64,000 nucleotides of DNA, from the NCBI RefSeq assembly GCF_934630535.1, contig NZ_CAKTVU010000008.1, forward strand, positions 27,123-91,122, in the 5' to 3' direction. A model generated the notes under the pieces. The model searched no databases. It saw nothing but the letters and a program-made list of their open reading frames with translations, and had not been told where the DNA came from. Made by a program: the position numbers and the translations under genes. This document shows, one piece after another, positions 26,394 through 36,800 of the stretch (the first letter of the stretch is position 1; every line of letters begins with the position of its first letter). Origin of the DNA: an uncultured Senegalimassilia sp. Its GTDB lineage: Bacteria; Actinomycetota; Coriobacteriia; Coriobacteriales; Eggerthellaceae.

Positions 26394-26520
26394 CGATACG
26401 TCTGCGTTTTAATGGGGCTTGCTCGAGTAGCCGCTTTTCGGGCAAGCCTGTGACCAGGTGAAACGCAGATTGCCATTGAGCGACTACCAAGCAATATCCC
26501 ATTAAAACGCAGACGTATCG
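26394..26520. repeat. 127-base palindromic element with 23-bp perfect terminal inverted repeats
   Basis: Positions 26394-26416 and 26498-26520 are exact inverted copies (CGATACGTCTG at the outer end, TTTTAATGGG at the inner end). Complementarity continues imperfectly inward (TGCTcGaGTAGcCGC against its partner), so almost the whole element can fold into one long hairpin. No open reading frame inside. It resembles a miniature inverted-repeat element or a folded RNA. It lies in the 411-base gap between cysE and ppk1, which is otherwise only terminators. Confidence 0.65.
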
Positions 26521-26540
26521 CTCTATTCGGTCCCGTCGGT

Positions 26541-26573
26541 AAAAAAGAAACCCCGCGTGAGCGGGGCTTCTTG
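26541..26573 (-). terminator. Terminator of ppk1
   Basis: Read on the minus strand: GCCCCGC, loop TCAC, GCGGGG, then TTTCTTTTTT. Lies 3 bases beyond the ppk1 stop. A classical rho-independent terminator. Confidence 0.9.
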
Positions 26574-26575
26574 GA

Positions 26576-29182
26576 TTAGCGGATGAACTTCGCTAGGATG
26601 CGGGCGAGCAAGCTGGGCTTGTCGGGGCGTCGCTGGATGCCGGAGTGGCTGGGCGCCTGCATGGGCTCGTTGATGACCTGCGCCTTCACCGGCACGGGCT
26701 GGGTTGCCGGCTCGGCGGGCCGGGCTGCGGCTTCAGCGGGCTTGGGCGCCGTCTGCGGCTGCGGCGCCGGTTTCGCGGCAGCTTCCGCCTCGGCGGCCTT
26801 CGCGGCGGCCTCGGCCTCGATAGCGGCCTTGCGGGCGGCCTCCGCCTCCCTGGCCGCCTCTGCGGCGGCGGCTTCGGCCTTCGCCACTGCCTCAACCTTG
26901 GCCTCGGCTTCGGCCATTTGCGCCTGGCGCTGCTCGTTCTTGAGCTTGCGGGAGTTCGCGTTGCGTTCCGCCTTGGCCTCGGCCGCAGCGGCGCGGGCGC
27001 GCTGCGCCTCCTTGATAAGGAAGTCCTGCGACTCGAACTTCGGCTCGTCGGGCTTGGCCAGCTCGCCGAGCTTGGTGTAGCTGCCGTCGGCCTTCAGCTC
27101 GCGCAGCTTCGCCGTGTCGCGCAGGCACGTGTCGATGTAGTCGAGCACCTGGTTGCGCAGCCCCTTGTCAAGGATGGGCCAGGCGATCTCAACGCGCTTC
27201 TCCATGTTGCGCGTCATAAGGTCGGCGCTGGACAGGAAGATCTTGATGTCCTCGCGCGGGCCGAAGCCGTAGATGCGGCTGTGCTCGAGCAAGCGGCCCA
27301 CGATGGAGACCACGCGGACGTTATCGGTGTAGCCGGGCACGCCCGGGACCAGGCACGAGATGCCGCGCACGAGCAGTGTGACCGGCACGCCCGCCTGGCT
27401 TGCCTCGGCGATCTTGACGATGATGTCCTTGTCGGTGACGCTGTTGGTCTTGAAGAACAGCCCGCACGGCTTGCCTTCGCGCGCAAGGGCGATCTGCTTG
27501 TCGATGTTGGCGATGATGCCGGGCTTGATCTGCAGCGGCGCCACGGACAGGATGTCGTAGTTGTCCGACGCGTTCTCCAGCTGCATGTTGCGGAAGAACT
27601 CGGTGGCGTCGCGGCCGATGGTCTCGTCGGCGGTGATGAAGCTCAGGTCGGTGTAGAGCTTCGCCGTCTTCTCGTTGTAGTTGCCCGTGCCCAGCTGCGT
27701 GATGTACTGCAGGCCGTTCTCGGTTTGGCGCGTGATGCAGCAGATCTTGCTGTGCACCTTGTAATCGCGGAAGCCGTAGATGACGTTGCAGCCGGCCTCC
27801 TCGAAGCGCTGCGACCACTCGATGTTGTTGGACTCGTCGAAGCGTGCGCGCAGCTCGAACAGCGCCGTGACCTGCTTGCCGGACTCGGCGGCGGCGATGA
27901 GCGCCTCGGCCAGGTGCGACTGGCGCGCCAGGCGGTACAGCGTGATCTTGATGGAGATGACGGTGGGGTCGGCAGCGGCCTCGCGCAGCAGCTGCACGAA
28001 CGCGTCCATGGACTCGTAGGGGTAGCTGAGCAGCACCTCGCGCTCGCAGACCTGGTCGATGATGGAGCGGTTGCGGTCAAGGCATGCCGGCCACTGCGGG
28101 GTGAACGGGGGATTGGACAGCGCCATGCGCTCCTGCTCGGGCAGGTTGCTGCCAAGGCCCCAGGTCCAGCCCATGTCCAGCGGCACGGTGGTGACGTAGG
28201 TTTGATGCGGCTTGAGGTTCAGGCGGTCGAGCAGAAGCTCCTGCAGCACGCTGGAAAGCGGGCGCTCGGACTCCAGGCGCACCGGCGCCAGACGGCCGCG
28301 CTTCTTCAGGATGCGCTTCATGTGCTCGCGGTAATCCTCGTCGGACTCGTCGGTGTTCTCCGTGGCGTCCAGGTCGGCGTTGCGCGTGACGCAGATGACG
28401 TTGGTGTGCTTGACGGTGTACATGCTGAACACCTGCTCGGCGGTCATCTCCACCGCGTGCTCGAGCAGGATGAACTGGAAGCCCTCGCCCGGCAGCTTAA
28501 TGACGCGCGCGCACTGGCGCGGCATGGGCAGGATGCCCACGGTGACGCCCTCGGCGCCCAGGTTCTCGCTTTCCTCGGCGGAAGGATGGATTTTGGCGGC
28601 TTTGATGGTTTTGCCGTCCTTGGCCTTGTCCTTCTTCTTCGACTTCTTCGGGCCCACTTCCTCGTCAAGGCGCACGATGACGTAGAGCGACCCGTTCTCC
28701 AAGTGCGGGAAGGGGTGGCGCGAGTTGATGATTTGCGGGGACAAAAACGGCATGATGTTGGCAGCCGTGTAGTCGGCCAGGAAGGCGCGTTGCTCGTCGT
28801 TGAGGTCGGCGGGGCGCAGGTGGCGCACGCCGTGCGCGGCCAGGGCCTGGCGCACCTCGTCATAGGTTTGCTCCTGCACGGGGTACAGCTCGTGGCAGCG
28901 CTTATGGATGGCGGTGAGCTGCTCGGCCGGCGTCATGCCCGTTTTCGAGTCGAGGACCTGCTTCTTCAGAAGCGATAGGTCGGTCAGGCTGCCCACGCGC
29001 ACCATGAAGAACTCCTGGAGGTTGGACCAGAAGATGCTGATGAAGTTCAGGCGCTCGAGCAGCGGCACGGTTTCGTCGGCGCCTTGGTCGAGCACGCGCT
29101 CGTTGAACGTGAGCCACGACAGCTCGCGGTTCTGCATGTAGGGCGTGGATCCTATATGCGTGGTAGGTTCGTTTGCTTTCAT
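26576..29182 (-). CDS. ppk1: Polyphosphate kinase 1 with extended C-terminal tail
   Basis: Reversible transfer of the ATP gamma-phosphate to polyphosphate. Start at 29182 (MKANEPTTHIG) behind GGGAAGGGA; an upstream in-frame ATG is rejected. 868 residues against about 700 usual. The core is complete: NRELSWLTFNERVLDQ at the N-terminus, the phosphohistidine region YKVHSKICCI, and SRIYGFGPREDIKIFLSSADLMTRNMEKRVE of the second phospholipase-D-like half. After about residue 700 comes a non-family tail: an Ala/Glu coiled coil, then a Pro/Ala/Gln-rich stretch and a basic end (SLLARILAKFIR). The tail resembles in composition those of the SipW and DUF2357 proteins encoded at 19863-25218. ppx lies directly upstream on the same strand. 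Confidence 0.93.
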   Translation of the reverse strand: MKANEPTTHIGSTPYMQNRELSWLTFNERVLDQGADETVPLLERLNFISIFWSNLQEFFMVRVGSLTDLSLLKKQVLDSKTGMTPAEQLTAIHKRCHELYPVQEQTYDEVRQALAAHGVRHLRPADLNDEQRAFLADYTAANIMPFLSPQIINSRHPFPHLENGSLYVIVRLDEEVGPKKSKKKDKAKDGKTIKAAKIHPSAEESENLGAEGVTVGILPMPRQCARVIKLPGEGFQFILLEHAVEMTAEQVFSMYTVKHTNVICVTRNADLDATENTDESDEDYREHMKRILKKRGRLAPVRLESERPLSSVLQELLLDRLNLKPHQTYVTTVPLDMGWTWGLGSNLPEQERMALSNPPFTPQWPACLDRNRSIIDQVCEREVLLSYPYESMDAFVQLLREAAADPTVISIKITLYRLARQSHLAEALIAAAESGKQVTALFELRARFDESNNIEWSQRFEEAGCNVIYGFRDYKVHSKICCITRQTENGLQYITQLGTGNYNEKTAKLYTDLSFITADETIGRDATEFFRNMQLENASDNYDILSVAPLQIKPGIIANIDKQIALAREGKPCGLFFKTNSVTDKDIIVKIAEASQAGVPVTLLVRGISCLVPGVPGYTDNVRVVSIVGRLLEHSRIYGFGPREDIKIFLSSADLMTRNMEKRVEIAWPILDKGLRNQVLDYIDTCLRDTAKLRELKADGSYTKLGELAKPDEPKFESQDFLIKEAQRARAAAAEAKAERNANSRKLKNEQRQAQMAEAEAKVEAVAKAEAAAAEAAREAEAARKAAIEAEAAAKAAEAEAAAKPAPQPQTAPKPAEAAARPAEPATQPVPVKAQVINEPMQAPSHSGIQRRPDKPSLLARILAKFIR

Positions 29183-29351
29183 GGCGTTCCCTTCCCTCGA
29201 CGTCATAGATGAAACGTGCGTCGGGCGATGCGTCTTCGTTGATTCGATGTGCGAGCGGCCGCGCGAAGGGCGGCCAAGTGGAATCGATGATTGCATAACG
29301 TGCGACGCCAAGGTGACGGGGTTCCCCAACAACCACGTCCCCTCAACTCAT

Positions 29352-29357
29352 ATTTTA
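29352..29357 (-). promoter_or_regulatory. Possible -10 box of ppk1
   Basis: TAAAAT on the minus strand in an AT-rich patch, about 170 bases before the ppk1 start. No clear -35 and no recognisable Pho box. The gap 29183-29444 shows nothing else I can name. Confidence 0.3.
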
Positions 29358-29444
29358 CTCTGTTTTGATGCTGCGACCAGCTGAATCCGCCACCGGGGTT
29401 GGAAAAATGGGGTGAAAAAGGTAACGATTCTGTTTCGGATTCGA

Positions 29445-30395
29445 TCAGTCCGCCTGCGGGGGTGCCGACACGGCCCCGAGCATGCGCTCGACCAGGTATC
29501 CCTCGCGCACGCCGTGCTTGCAGATCACCAGCTTATCGGCGCCAAGGTGGCGGAACAGCTCGGCCAAGATTACGCAGCCGGGCACCATGGTGTGCACGCG
29601 CTCGGCGGATGCCTTCAGGGCCGCGTGCCCGAACGCGGAGGGGTGCTCGCGGCAGGCGCGCAGGATCTGCTGCACCTGCTCGGCCTGGATTTCGCGCGGG
29701 CGTGCTTGCAGCTCGTCGAGCTGCTGGACCAGCTTGGCCGCTGCGCGCGTGGACCCGCCCACGCCGTAGAGCGTGGGGGCCTTGTAGGGCTCGAGGCTGG
29801 GAAGCTTGCGCAGGTTGCCGCGGAACTCGCAGGCGATGGCGTCCATCTCGATGGGTGCGGGCAGGATGTTGCGGACAAAGCGCGCGAACGACGACAGCGA
29901 GCCCTGGCCCAGGCTGACGTCGTCGCTGTCGCGGCCGCTCTCGACGCGGGTGAGCTCGGTGGAGCCGCCGCCGATGTCGACGAGCGTGCCGCTCTCGAGC
30001 GGGGTGGAGCAGCGGGCGCCGACGAACCCGAGGTGCGCCTCGTCGCGTGCCGAGAGCAGCGTGACCGCCAGCCCGCAGCGCCGCTCGATTTCCGCGATGG
30101 CGTCGGCGCAGTTCACGGCGTTGCGCAGCACGGCGGTGGCGAACACGTCGACGCGCTTGCAGCCGAAGTAGCGTACGCGCTTCATGTGGCTTTTCAGCAC
30201 GTTGACCGCGCGGTCAACGCCATCGGGGGTGAACACGCCGTCCTCCACGAACGCGGCAAGGCCCGCCATCACCTTGTCGTTGATGATGCTTTTGAAGTCC
30301 TTGCTGGAATAGGTGCTGCGACGATCGTCCTTCACTTCGTAGATGACAAGGCGAATGGAGTTCGACCCCAGGTCGATGACGCCGTAGGTGGGCAT
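29445..30395 (-). CDS. ppx: Exopolyphosphatase / pppGpp phosphohydrolase (Ppx/GppA)
   Basis: Start at 30395 (MPTYGVIDLGSNSIRL) behind GAGGAAGGA; the longer frame upstream crosses a hairpin repeat and is not coding. 316 residues, the short single-unit length common in Actinobacteria. The ASKHA phosphate loops are present: VIDLGSNSIRLVIYE at residues 5-19 and LVDIGGGSTELTRV near 125. Also present: RDEAHLGFVG and YGVGGSTRAAAKL. It hydrolyses polyphosphate ends and/or converts pppGpp to ppGpp. Upstream of ppk1 on the same strand with a 262-base gap; opposing kinase and phosphatase side by side suggests control of the polyphosphate pool. Confidence 0.9.
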   Translation of the reverse strand: MPTYGVIDLGSNSIRLVIYEVKDDRRSTYSSKDFKSIINDKVMAGLAAFVEDGVFTPDGVDRAVNVLKSHMKRVRYFGCKRVDVFATAVLRNAVNCADAIAEIERRCGLAVTLLSARDEAHLGFVGARCSTPLESGTLVDIGGGSTELTRVESGRDSDDVSLGQGSLSSFARFVRNILPAPIEMDAIACEFRGNLRKLPSLEPYKAPTLYGVGGSTRAAAKLVQQLDELQARPREIQAEQVQQILRACREHPSAFGHAALKASAERVHTMVPGCVILAELFRHLGADKLVICKHGVREGYLVERMLGAVSAPPQAD

Positions 30396-30601
30396 TGCCG
30401 TTTTCCTTCCTCGATGGCGCTGCGCGCCGGTCCCGCTTGCGTTGATGCCGACGAAGCGCGCCGGCATGGAGTGAACCTTACCCATGATAAAGGTTGCGGG
30501 CCATCGCTTGACGTGCGCAGCCCGCGCTGACGGCTTTCGGGCGAAGATTTTACGCTCCCTTAACGTTGCCGCTTTCGGGGGTGGGGAAGGCGTGCGGGCG
30601 C

Positions 30602-30684
30602 GTGAACAGGGGACGGAGGTGTGTTCACGTTGCGTTGCAGGAGCGCGAAGATCGACCGTGAACACACCTCCGTCCCCTGTTCAC
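30602..30684. repeat. Inverted pair of 27-base REP-like units (copy 1)
   Basis: Unit 30602-30628 (GTGAACA, core GGGGACGGAGGTG, TGTTCAC) and its exact inverse 30658-30684, loop 29 bases. Each unit also has its own 7-bp terminal inverted repeat. Located between ppx (minus) and the giant surface gene (plus). The same arrangement recurs at 51194, 54526 and 56188, and single units elsewhere. Confidence 0.85.
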
Positions 30685-30801
30685 CCTGGCGGCTTGCGGC
30701 CGCCGGATTCCCGTGTGGCGGGGCCCTGCCATCCCTTACAATATAAGGTATGCATTCCCTTGCGTTCCGCGGGTCAGGGACGCAGTTGAAAGGTGCCTTC
30801 C

Positions 30802-33800
30802 ATGAAGAGCGTCGGTATTTGCAATGCCCTTCTCCGAGTGCTGCTTTCCGTGGCGCTTGTGGTCTCGTTCACGCCTATCCCCGGCAGTGCGGCCGAGGAC
30901 GCGTCGGCTGGCGCGCGGGGTTCCGCGTTGTCGAATGGCCTGGGCGAAGCAGCGTCGACCGGCGGTGTCTCGGATGCCGCGACGGATGCCGGGGACGCGT
31001 CGTCGGGCTCTGATGCCGAGTCGACTGCTCGCGAAGGCTCCAGCGCTGCTGCGTCCGCTGGCGAAGGCGCCGTTGAAGAGGGCTCGGGAACCGCCGAAGC
31101 CGCTGGGGAAGCGGCGTCGCCCGATGGCGCCGCCGACGATGAGCCGGCGCAGCAGGGAGTCCTGTACCCGTTCGGCAAGCTGATGACCAGCGGATATGTG
31201 TACGCCTGCGATGAGCAGGGCGATTTGACGAAGCCCGTCGACGAGGACGACCCCGAGCGCAACGCCATTTCCGCGCGCGATGTCGTGAACCTGATCGTCG
31301 ACTACCACGTTGCCGATATCCCCGAGGGCTTGTGCCAGGACTCGATGTGGCTGACGTCGGTGCGCTTCGAGAACGACCGTCTGGATTCCATAGGCGGCTC
31401 CGCCTTCGCTGATTGCACGAACCTTTCCTGGATCAGCTTCTCCGACATGCATATCGACTCGATCGGCGCGCAGGCGTTCGCCGGCTGTGTTTCGCTGACC
31501 AGCCTTTCCATTAAGAAGCCTGCCGAAATCGGCGCGTTGGGGGAAGGGTGCTTCCAGAACAGCGGCCTTGAGTCCACCGGTTTGGGCAGTGTGAAGGGCC
31601 TGACGTCCATTCCCACCGACGCGTACGAGGGGTGCCAAAACCTGTCCGACACGGGTCTGGGGCAAAACCAGCAGATCGCCTCGGTCGGCAACTGGGCGTT
31701 CGCCAACTGCCCCAACCTGCACCTGACGGGCCTTGAGACGAACACGTCGGTGAGCCAGCTGGGTGAAGGGTGTTTCTCCGGGTCGAACCTTGACGGCGGC
31801 TTGATCTTGCCGAGCGGTTCGCAGATCGAGGAGCTGCCCAGCCGGGCGTTCTCCGGCACGAACATGGACTATGTGTACTTCCAATGCGACTATGCGGTGC
31901 TCATCGACTCCGACACGTTCCCCAGGCGCGGGATGCAGGTGATGGTGCCGTCGGGCCTGGTCGGGCTGTATCGGTCGGGCCTTCCGGAGCGGAACTGGGA
32001 AAGCTGCAACGGCACCACCCCCGTCAGCGTCGCCGATTGCCTGAAGGACCTTCGAATCGAGTGCGACCCCGACGTCATGGAGTACAGCGAAGACGATAAG
32101 GTTTCCCTTGCCGGCATGAAGGTGGTGTTCGACCACGGGTACGGCAGAAGCTCGTTCGATTACGGCGAGATGAGGGCAAACTGCGCGTTCGCCCAGTTCA
32201 TTGAGGTGTATCCCGACGAAGGGTACCTGTTCCGTTCGAGTTTCCACGGCCAGCGCATTCATATGACCTATGACGACGGCGAGGTCTATTTCGACGCGTA
32301 CTCAGCCGCGCCCATGTGCGAGCGGGGCAACACCGACTTGGCGGTGGATATCCGCTACGACGGCGCGCTCTCCTCTGGGGACAGCGCCACCGGCGCGGGC
32401 CAGTACAAACCCGGCGAAACCTGCGTGGTGGTGGCAAACGCCACCACGCCCGGCAGGACGTTCGCCTATTGGACCGACGAGGAAGGGGTCATCCTCTCCG
32501 AGGACCAGTGGTACGAGTTCACGGTGGAGCGGGACACGCTGCTGACGGCGGTGTTCGCCGACAAGGCCACGGTGGCGCCCGAGGCCCGCTTGGGCAGCGC
32601 CGATGGGCGGCCGGTTGTCGGCGCAAAGGCCAGCGTGTTGGTCGACGGGCGCGACATGGGCAGCAGCTTCACCACCTATGTGGGCAAGCGCGTGACGCTG
32701 ACCTGCGAATACGATGCGTCGAAGTATCATCTTGACCATTGGGAGAGCTCGCTTGACGGGCACTATCTGGGAAGCCGCCCCGGCGACACCATCGAATACG
32801 ACGCCGTTGCCGGCGAGGTGCCCATCGCCGTGCTGGTGGAGTGCGGGCAGCTGAGCGTGTCCGCGAAAAGCGCATCGGGCCTGGCGCTTGGCGAAGTGAG
32901 CGGTTCGGGCACGTACGAGCTGGGGCAAACCGCCAGGCTTTCGGCGATCCCGGCGAAAGGGTGCTGCTTCCTGGGCTGGATGCATCGCGGCGAGCTGATA
33001 TCCACTGAGGCATCGTACGCGTATCGGGTACAGGATTTCGATGAGGTGACCGGCTGGTTCGCGGTCGATTTCTCGCAGACGTGGGTGGCCGTGCGCGCCG
33101 CGTCGGCGCAGCCCGACCGGGGCAGCGTCTCCGGTGCCGGGCTGTACGAGGAAGGCGCCCAGGTCACGCTTTCCGCAACGCCGAACGCCGGCTACGTCTT
33201 TGCCGGCTGGTTGCGCGACGGCGAGCCCATTGAAGGTGGGGCGCAGCTGGTCGTGACCGCCGAAAGCGCTGATCAGACGGGCGCTCTGGTAAAGCGGTCA
33301 CCGCTTTACACCGCTACGTTCGAGCCGGTTCCCTGCGAGGTGCGCTACGAGCAGACGCTCGACACGGGCGGCCGGACGCTTATGGACGGGGTGGAGGTCC
33401 CGCAGGCGACGGGCAGCCTTTCCACGGAAGGCGGCCAAACGGTGGCGCTTGACGCCGAGGCCCTGGGCATGCTGGATGACGACACGGTCTTCACGGGCTG
33501 GTTCGATGCCGCCACGGGCGAGCGCGTGAGCGAATCGACCGTGTACGAGTTCACGGCAGCGGGCGACGCCACGCTGCAGGCGCGGTTCTCCCTGAAGGAA
33601 GTCGGGGTGCACATCAACCCTGCTCAAACCACCGATTACTCCGAGTCGTATGCCCATTTGCAGGTGGATGCGGCGAACTGCTACCGCAACGTCGGCGAGA
33701 CCGTCCAGCTTTCCGCAACGCTTGACAACGCGCAATTCGTGGGCTGGTACGTGGTAGACGGCGACGACTCCGTCGCCATCAGCGACCAGCTTGCCTGCGA

Positions 33801-36800
33801 ATACAAGGTCACGAAGCCCGAAAACGAATCCGCGCAGATGGAGGTCACGCCCTGGTACTCGGCGATTCCTGCAAGCGTGGTGCTGAGCGTCGCCGACACC
33901 GACGAGGACGGCAACGCCCCGGGCTACTTCCTGACCTCGGGCCTGTACGGCCTGGGCCAGCAGGTGACGGTGAACGCGGTGCCCGAGCCGGGCTACGTGT
34001 TCGACTACGCCACCGACGCGCTGGGCAACACGGTCCCCGCGGCGTCCGATGGCTCGTACACGTTCCTGCTGACCGGCGACACCGAGCTGGTGGCGCATTT
34101 CCGCGTGGCGGAAAACGATGACGAGGCGTTCGAAGCGCTCAAAATCGCGCTGCTCGCGGTGTTCGGCACGGTGGGGGTCGTCGCCGCCATATACGGCCTG
34201 GGCGAGCTGGTTGACCCCATCATCGCGCAGGCCATGATCGACATCGCCGGCGCCGAGACCGTCGATGAGCTGGCCGAGATCGGCAAGAACGCCCTGGCCG
34301 AGATCGAGGAGATCTTCAACAAGCACAGGCACGACAACGACCCGAACAAGCCCCACGGCGACCATTCGGTCGAGATCGTGACCACCGCCCATCCTGCGGA
34401 GGGCGGCACCGTGCGTGGTGGCGGCATCCACTTCGAGGGCACCATTGCCGAGCTCGAAGCCATCCCCAACCCGGGATACCGTTTCGTGTGCTGGAAGGAG
34501 GACGGCGTTGAACGCTCCGTGTCGAAGCGCATGCAGATCCGCATCACCGACGCCACGCCCGAGGTGGTGGCCATGACGGCCGTGTTCGAGCGCAACGTGC
34601 GCATCACCACGTCCGCCGAGGTGACCGGCGTTGATGCCGGCATCCCCACCGGCTGCAACGCCGCGCCCGACGTGCAGACGCCGCAGCAGGGCCAGGAGGC
34701 GAAGGTCATCGCCACGGAAGGCGAGGGCTACGCGTTCGTCGGCTGGTTCGAGGACGGCATCGAGGTTTCGAAGTCGCCCGTGTACGTGTTCCCCGCCGAG
34801 GTCGATAGGCACCTGGTGGCGAAGTTCCGCAAGGCGGACCGCACCATCGTGGTGGGCGCCGACCCCGATGAGGGCGCGCAGGTGCTCTGCGACGGCGTGC
34901 CCGTGGAAGGCGGGGTCAGGGCCGCCGATGGCGACATCCTCACGTTCACGGCCCTGCCCGCGGCGCGCGTCGACGACCCGGAGAAGAAGTACAAGCTGGT
35001 GGAGTGGCGCAAAATCGACGATCAGGGGCGCACCACCATCGATCGCGGCGATGTGTGCGAGTACCGCGTGGACGGCAACGGGCACATCACGGCCGTGATG
35101 GACGGCAAGGATACCCATTCGGTTCGCGCGGCTACCGATCCCGTGGAGGGCGGGACGGCTACGCTCAAAAACGGCGAAAGCGTCGGCGAAGTGCTCGACG
35201 TGCCCGAAGGGGAAAGCGTCACCGCCACGGCGGAGGCGCGCGAGGGCTACCTGTTCGACGGCTGGTACATCAGCTACGGCGCCGCCGACGTCACGCCCAT
35301 GTTCGCTTCCCACGACCAAGCCTATACGTTCGCGCCGGTGGCCGATTGCACGGTGACCGCCTGCTTCCAGCGCCTGTGCAAGGTGAGCGTGGTGGCCGAG
35401 CCCGTCGACGATCTTGCCGGCAAGTATACGGTGACCGGCGACGGCTACTGCGAAAGCGGCAAGCCCGTCACGCTTTCCGTGAAGCTTGCCGACGACGTGC
35501 GCGACAAGTTCACGTTCAAAGGCTGGTACCTGGGCGATTCCGGGGTTCCCATGGGAACGGACCCCGACCACCTTGAGCTCACGCCCGAGCAGGACACGGT
35601 AGTGCGCGCGGTGTTCGTCCCCAAACGTTACCGCATAAGCGTGGAAACTGATTCGCACCTGGTTGAACGCGGCTCCGTGGAGATCGAGGGGCATCCCGGC
35701 GCGGACGCGGTCTTGGCGGAGTACGGAAGCACCGTGACCATCAAGGCGACCCCGAACGAGGGCTTCCGGTTCGCCCACTGGAAGGACGGCAACCGCAAGA
35801 AGCACCCTGAGCAGCAGCTGACCGTGCGCGTGACGGGGGATCAGACGTACCGGGCGGTGTTCAAGGGCGCGGAGCCCGAGGTGGTGATCGCGGCCGACAC
35901 GTGGCTCGGCGGCACGGTCACCTGCAACGGCATCGAGGTCACCCCGACGACGGATTCGTTCTCGCTGGGCCAGACGCTGCACTTGAAGGCCGAGCCGAAG
36001 ACAGGGTATTTCTTCTGGGGCTGGTACGTGAACGGCATCTTCACCAGCCTTGATATGGAATGCGAAGTGCAGGCGAAGGGCCTGACCGCCAAATCGGAGC
36101 GGTGCACGGTCACGGCGGCGTTCAAGCCTTACGAGGTGGTTTGCCTGCCCGTGGCCAGCCCGGCGAGCGGCGGGTCGGTGCGGGCCAGCTGCGTGTTCAC
36201 CGAGCGCGGCGCGGAGGTCGAGCTCAAGGCGCAGGCATCGCCCGGCTACGTTTTCACGGGCTGGTATTCCGCCGCCGGCGAGCTGGAGTCCACCGAGCCC
36301 GAGTTCACGTGCCGCCTGATGCGCAGCCACGTGCACGTGGCTCATTTCGAGGAGTGCTCGTACGAGGTGTCGGCGGTGCCGGCGGTGGCCGGCGACGGCG
36401 GGGTTTTGATCGAGGACCGCTCGGCCGGCTGGGTGAAAGGCGCCGGGGTGGTCGACGCCGGCTATTCGGCGAACATGACCGCGCACGCGCTTTCGGGCTA
36501 CACATTCGAATACTGGGCCGATGATCGGGGCAACGTGGTCAGTCGCGATGCGGACTACCGCTTCGTGCCCTCGGGCGAGACGAAGCTGTTCGCCGTGTTC
36601 GCCGCCAAGCAGTTCACTGTGAACGTTTCCGCAGGTGAAGGCTATGGCAGCGCCACGGGCTCGGGCACCTATGCCGCGGGCGAAGTGGCGTGCGTCAGCG
36701 CCGTCCCGGCCGCGGGGGCGCATTTCGTCGGCTGGTTCAGCGGCGGCGCGTGTCTGTCCACCGACGCCACGTACCGCTTCCCGGTAAGCGCGGACATCGA

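Noticed and set aside
26645..28978. 777-codon open frame on the plus strand opposite ppk1.
   Set aside because: Antisense shadow of a conserved enzyme gene; the product is repetitive Leu/Gly/Arg with no family signature.
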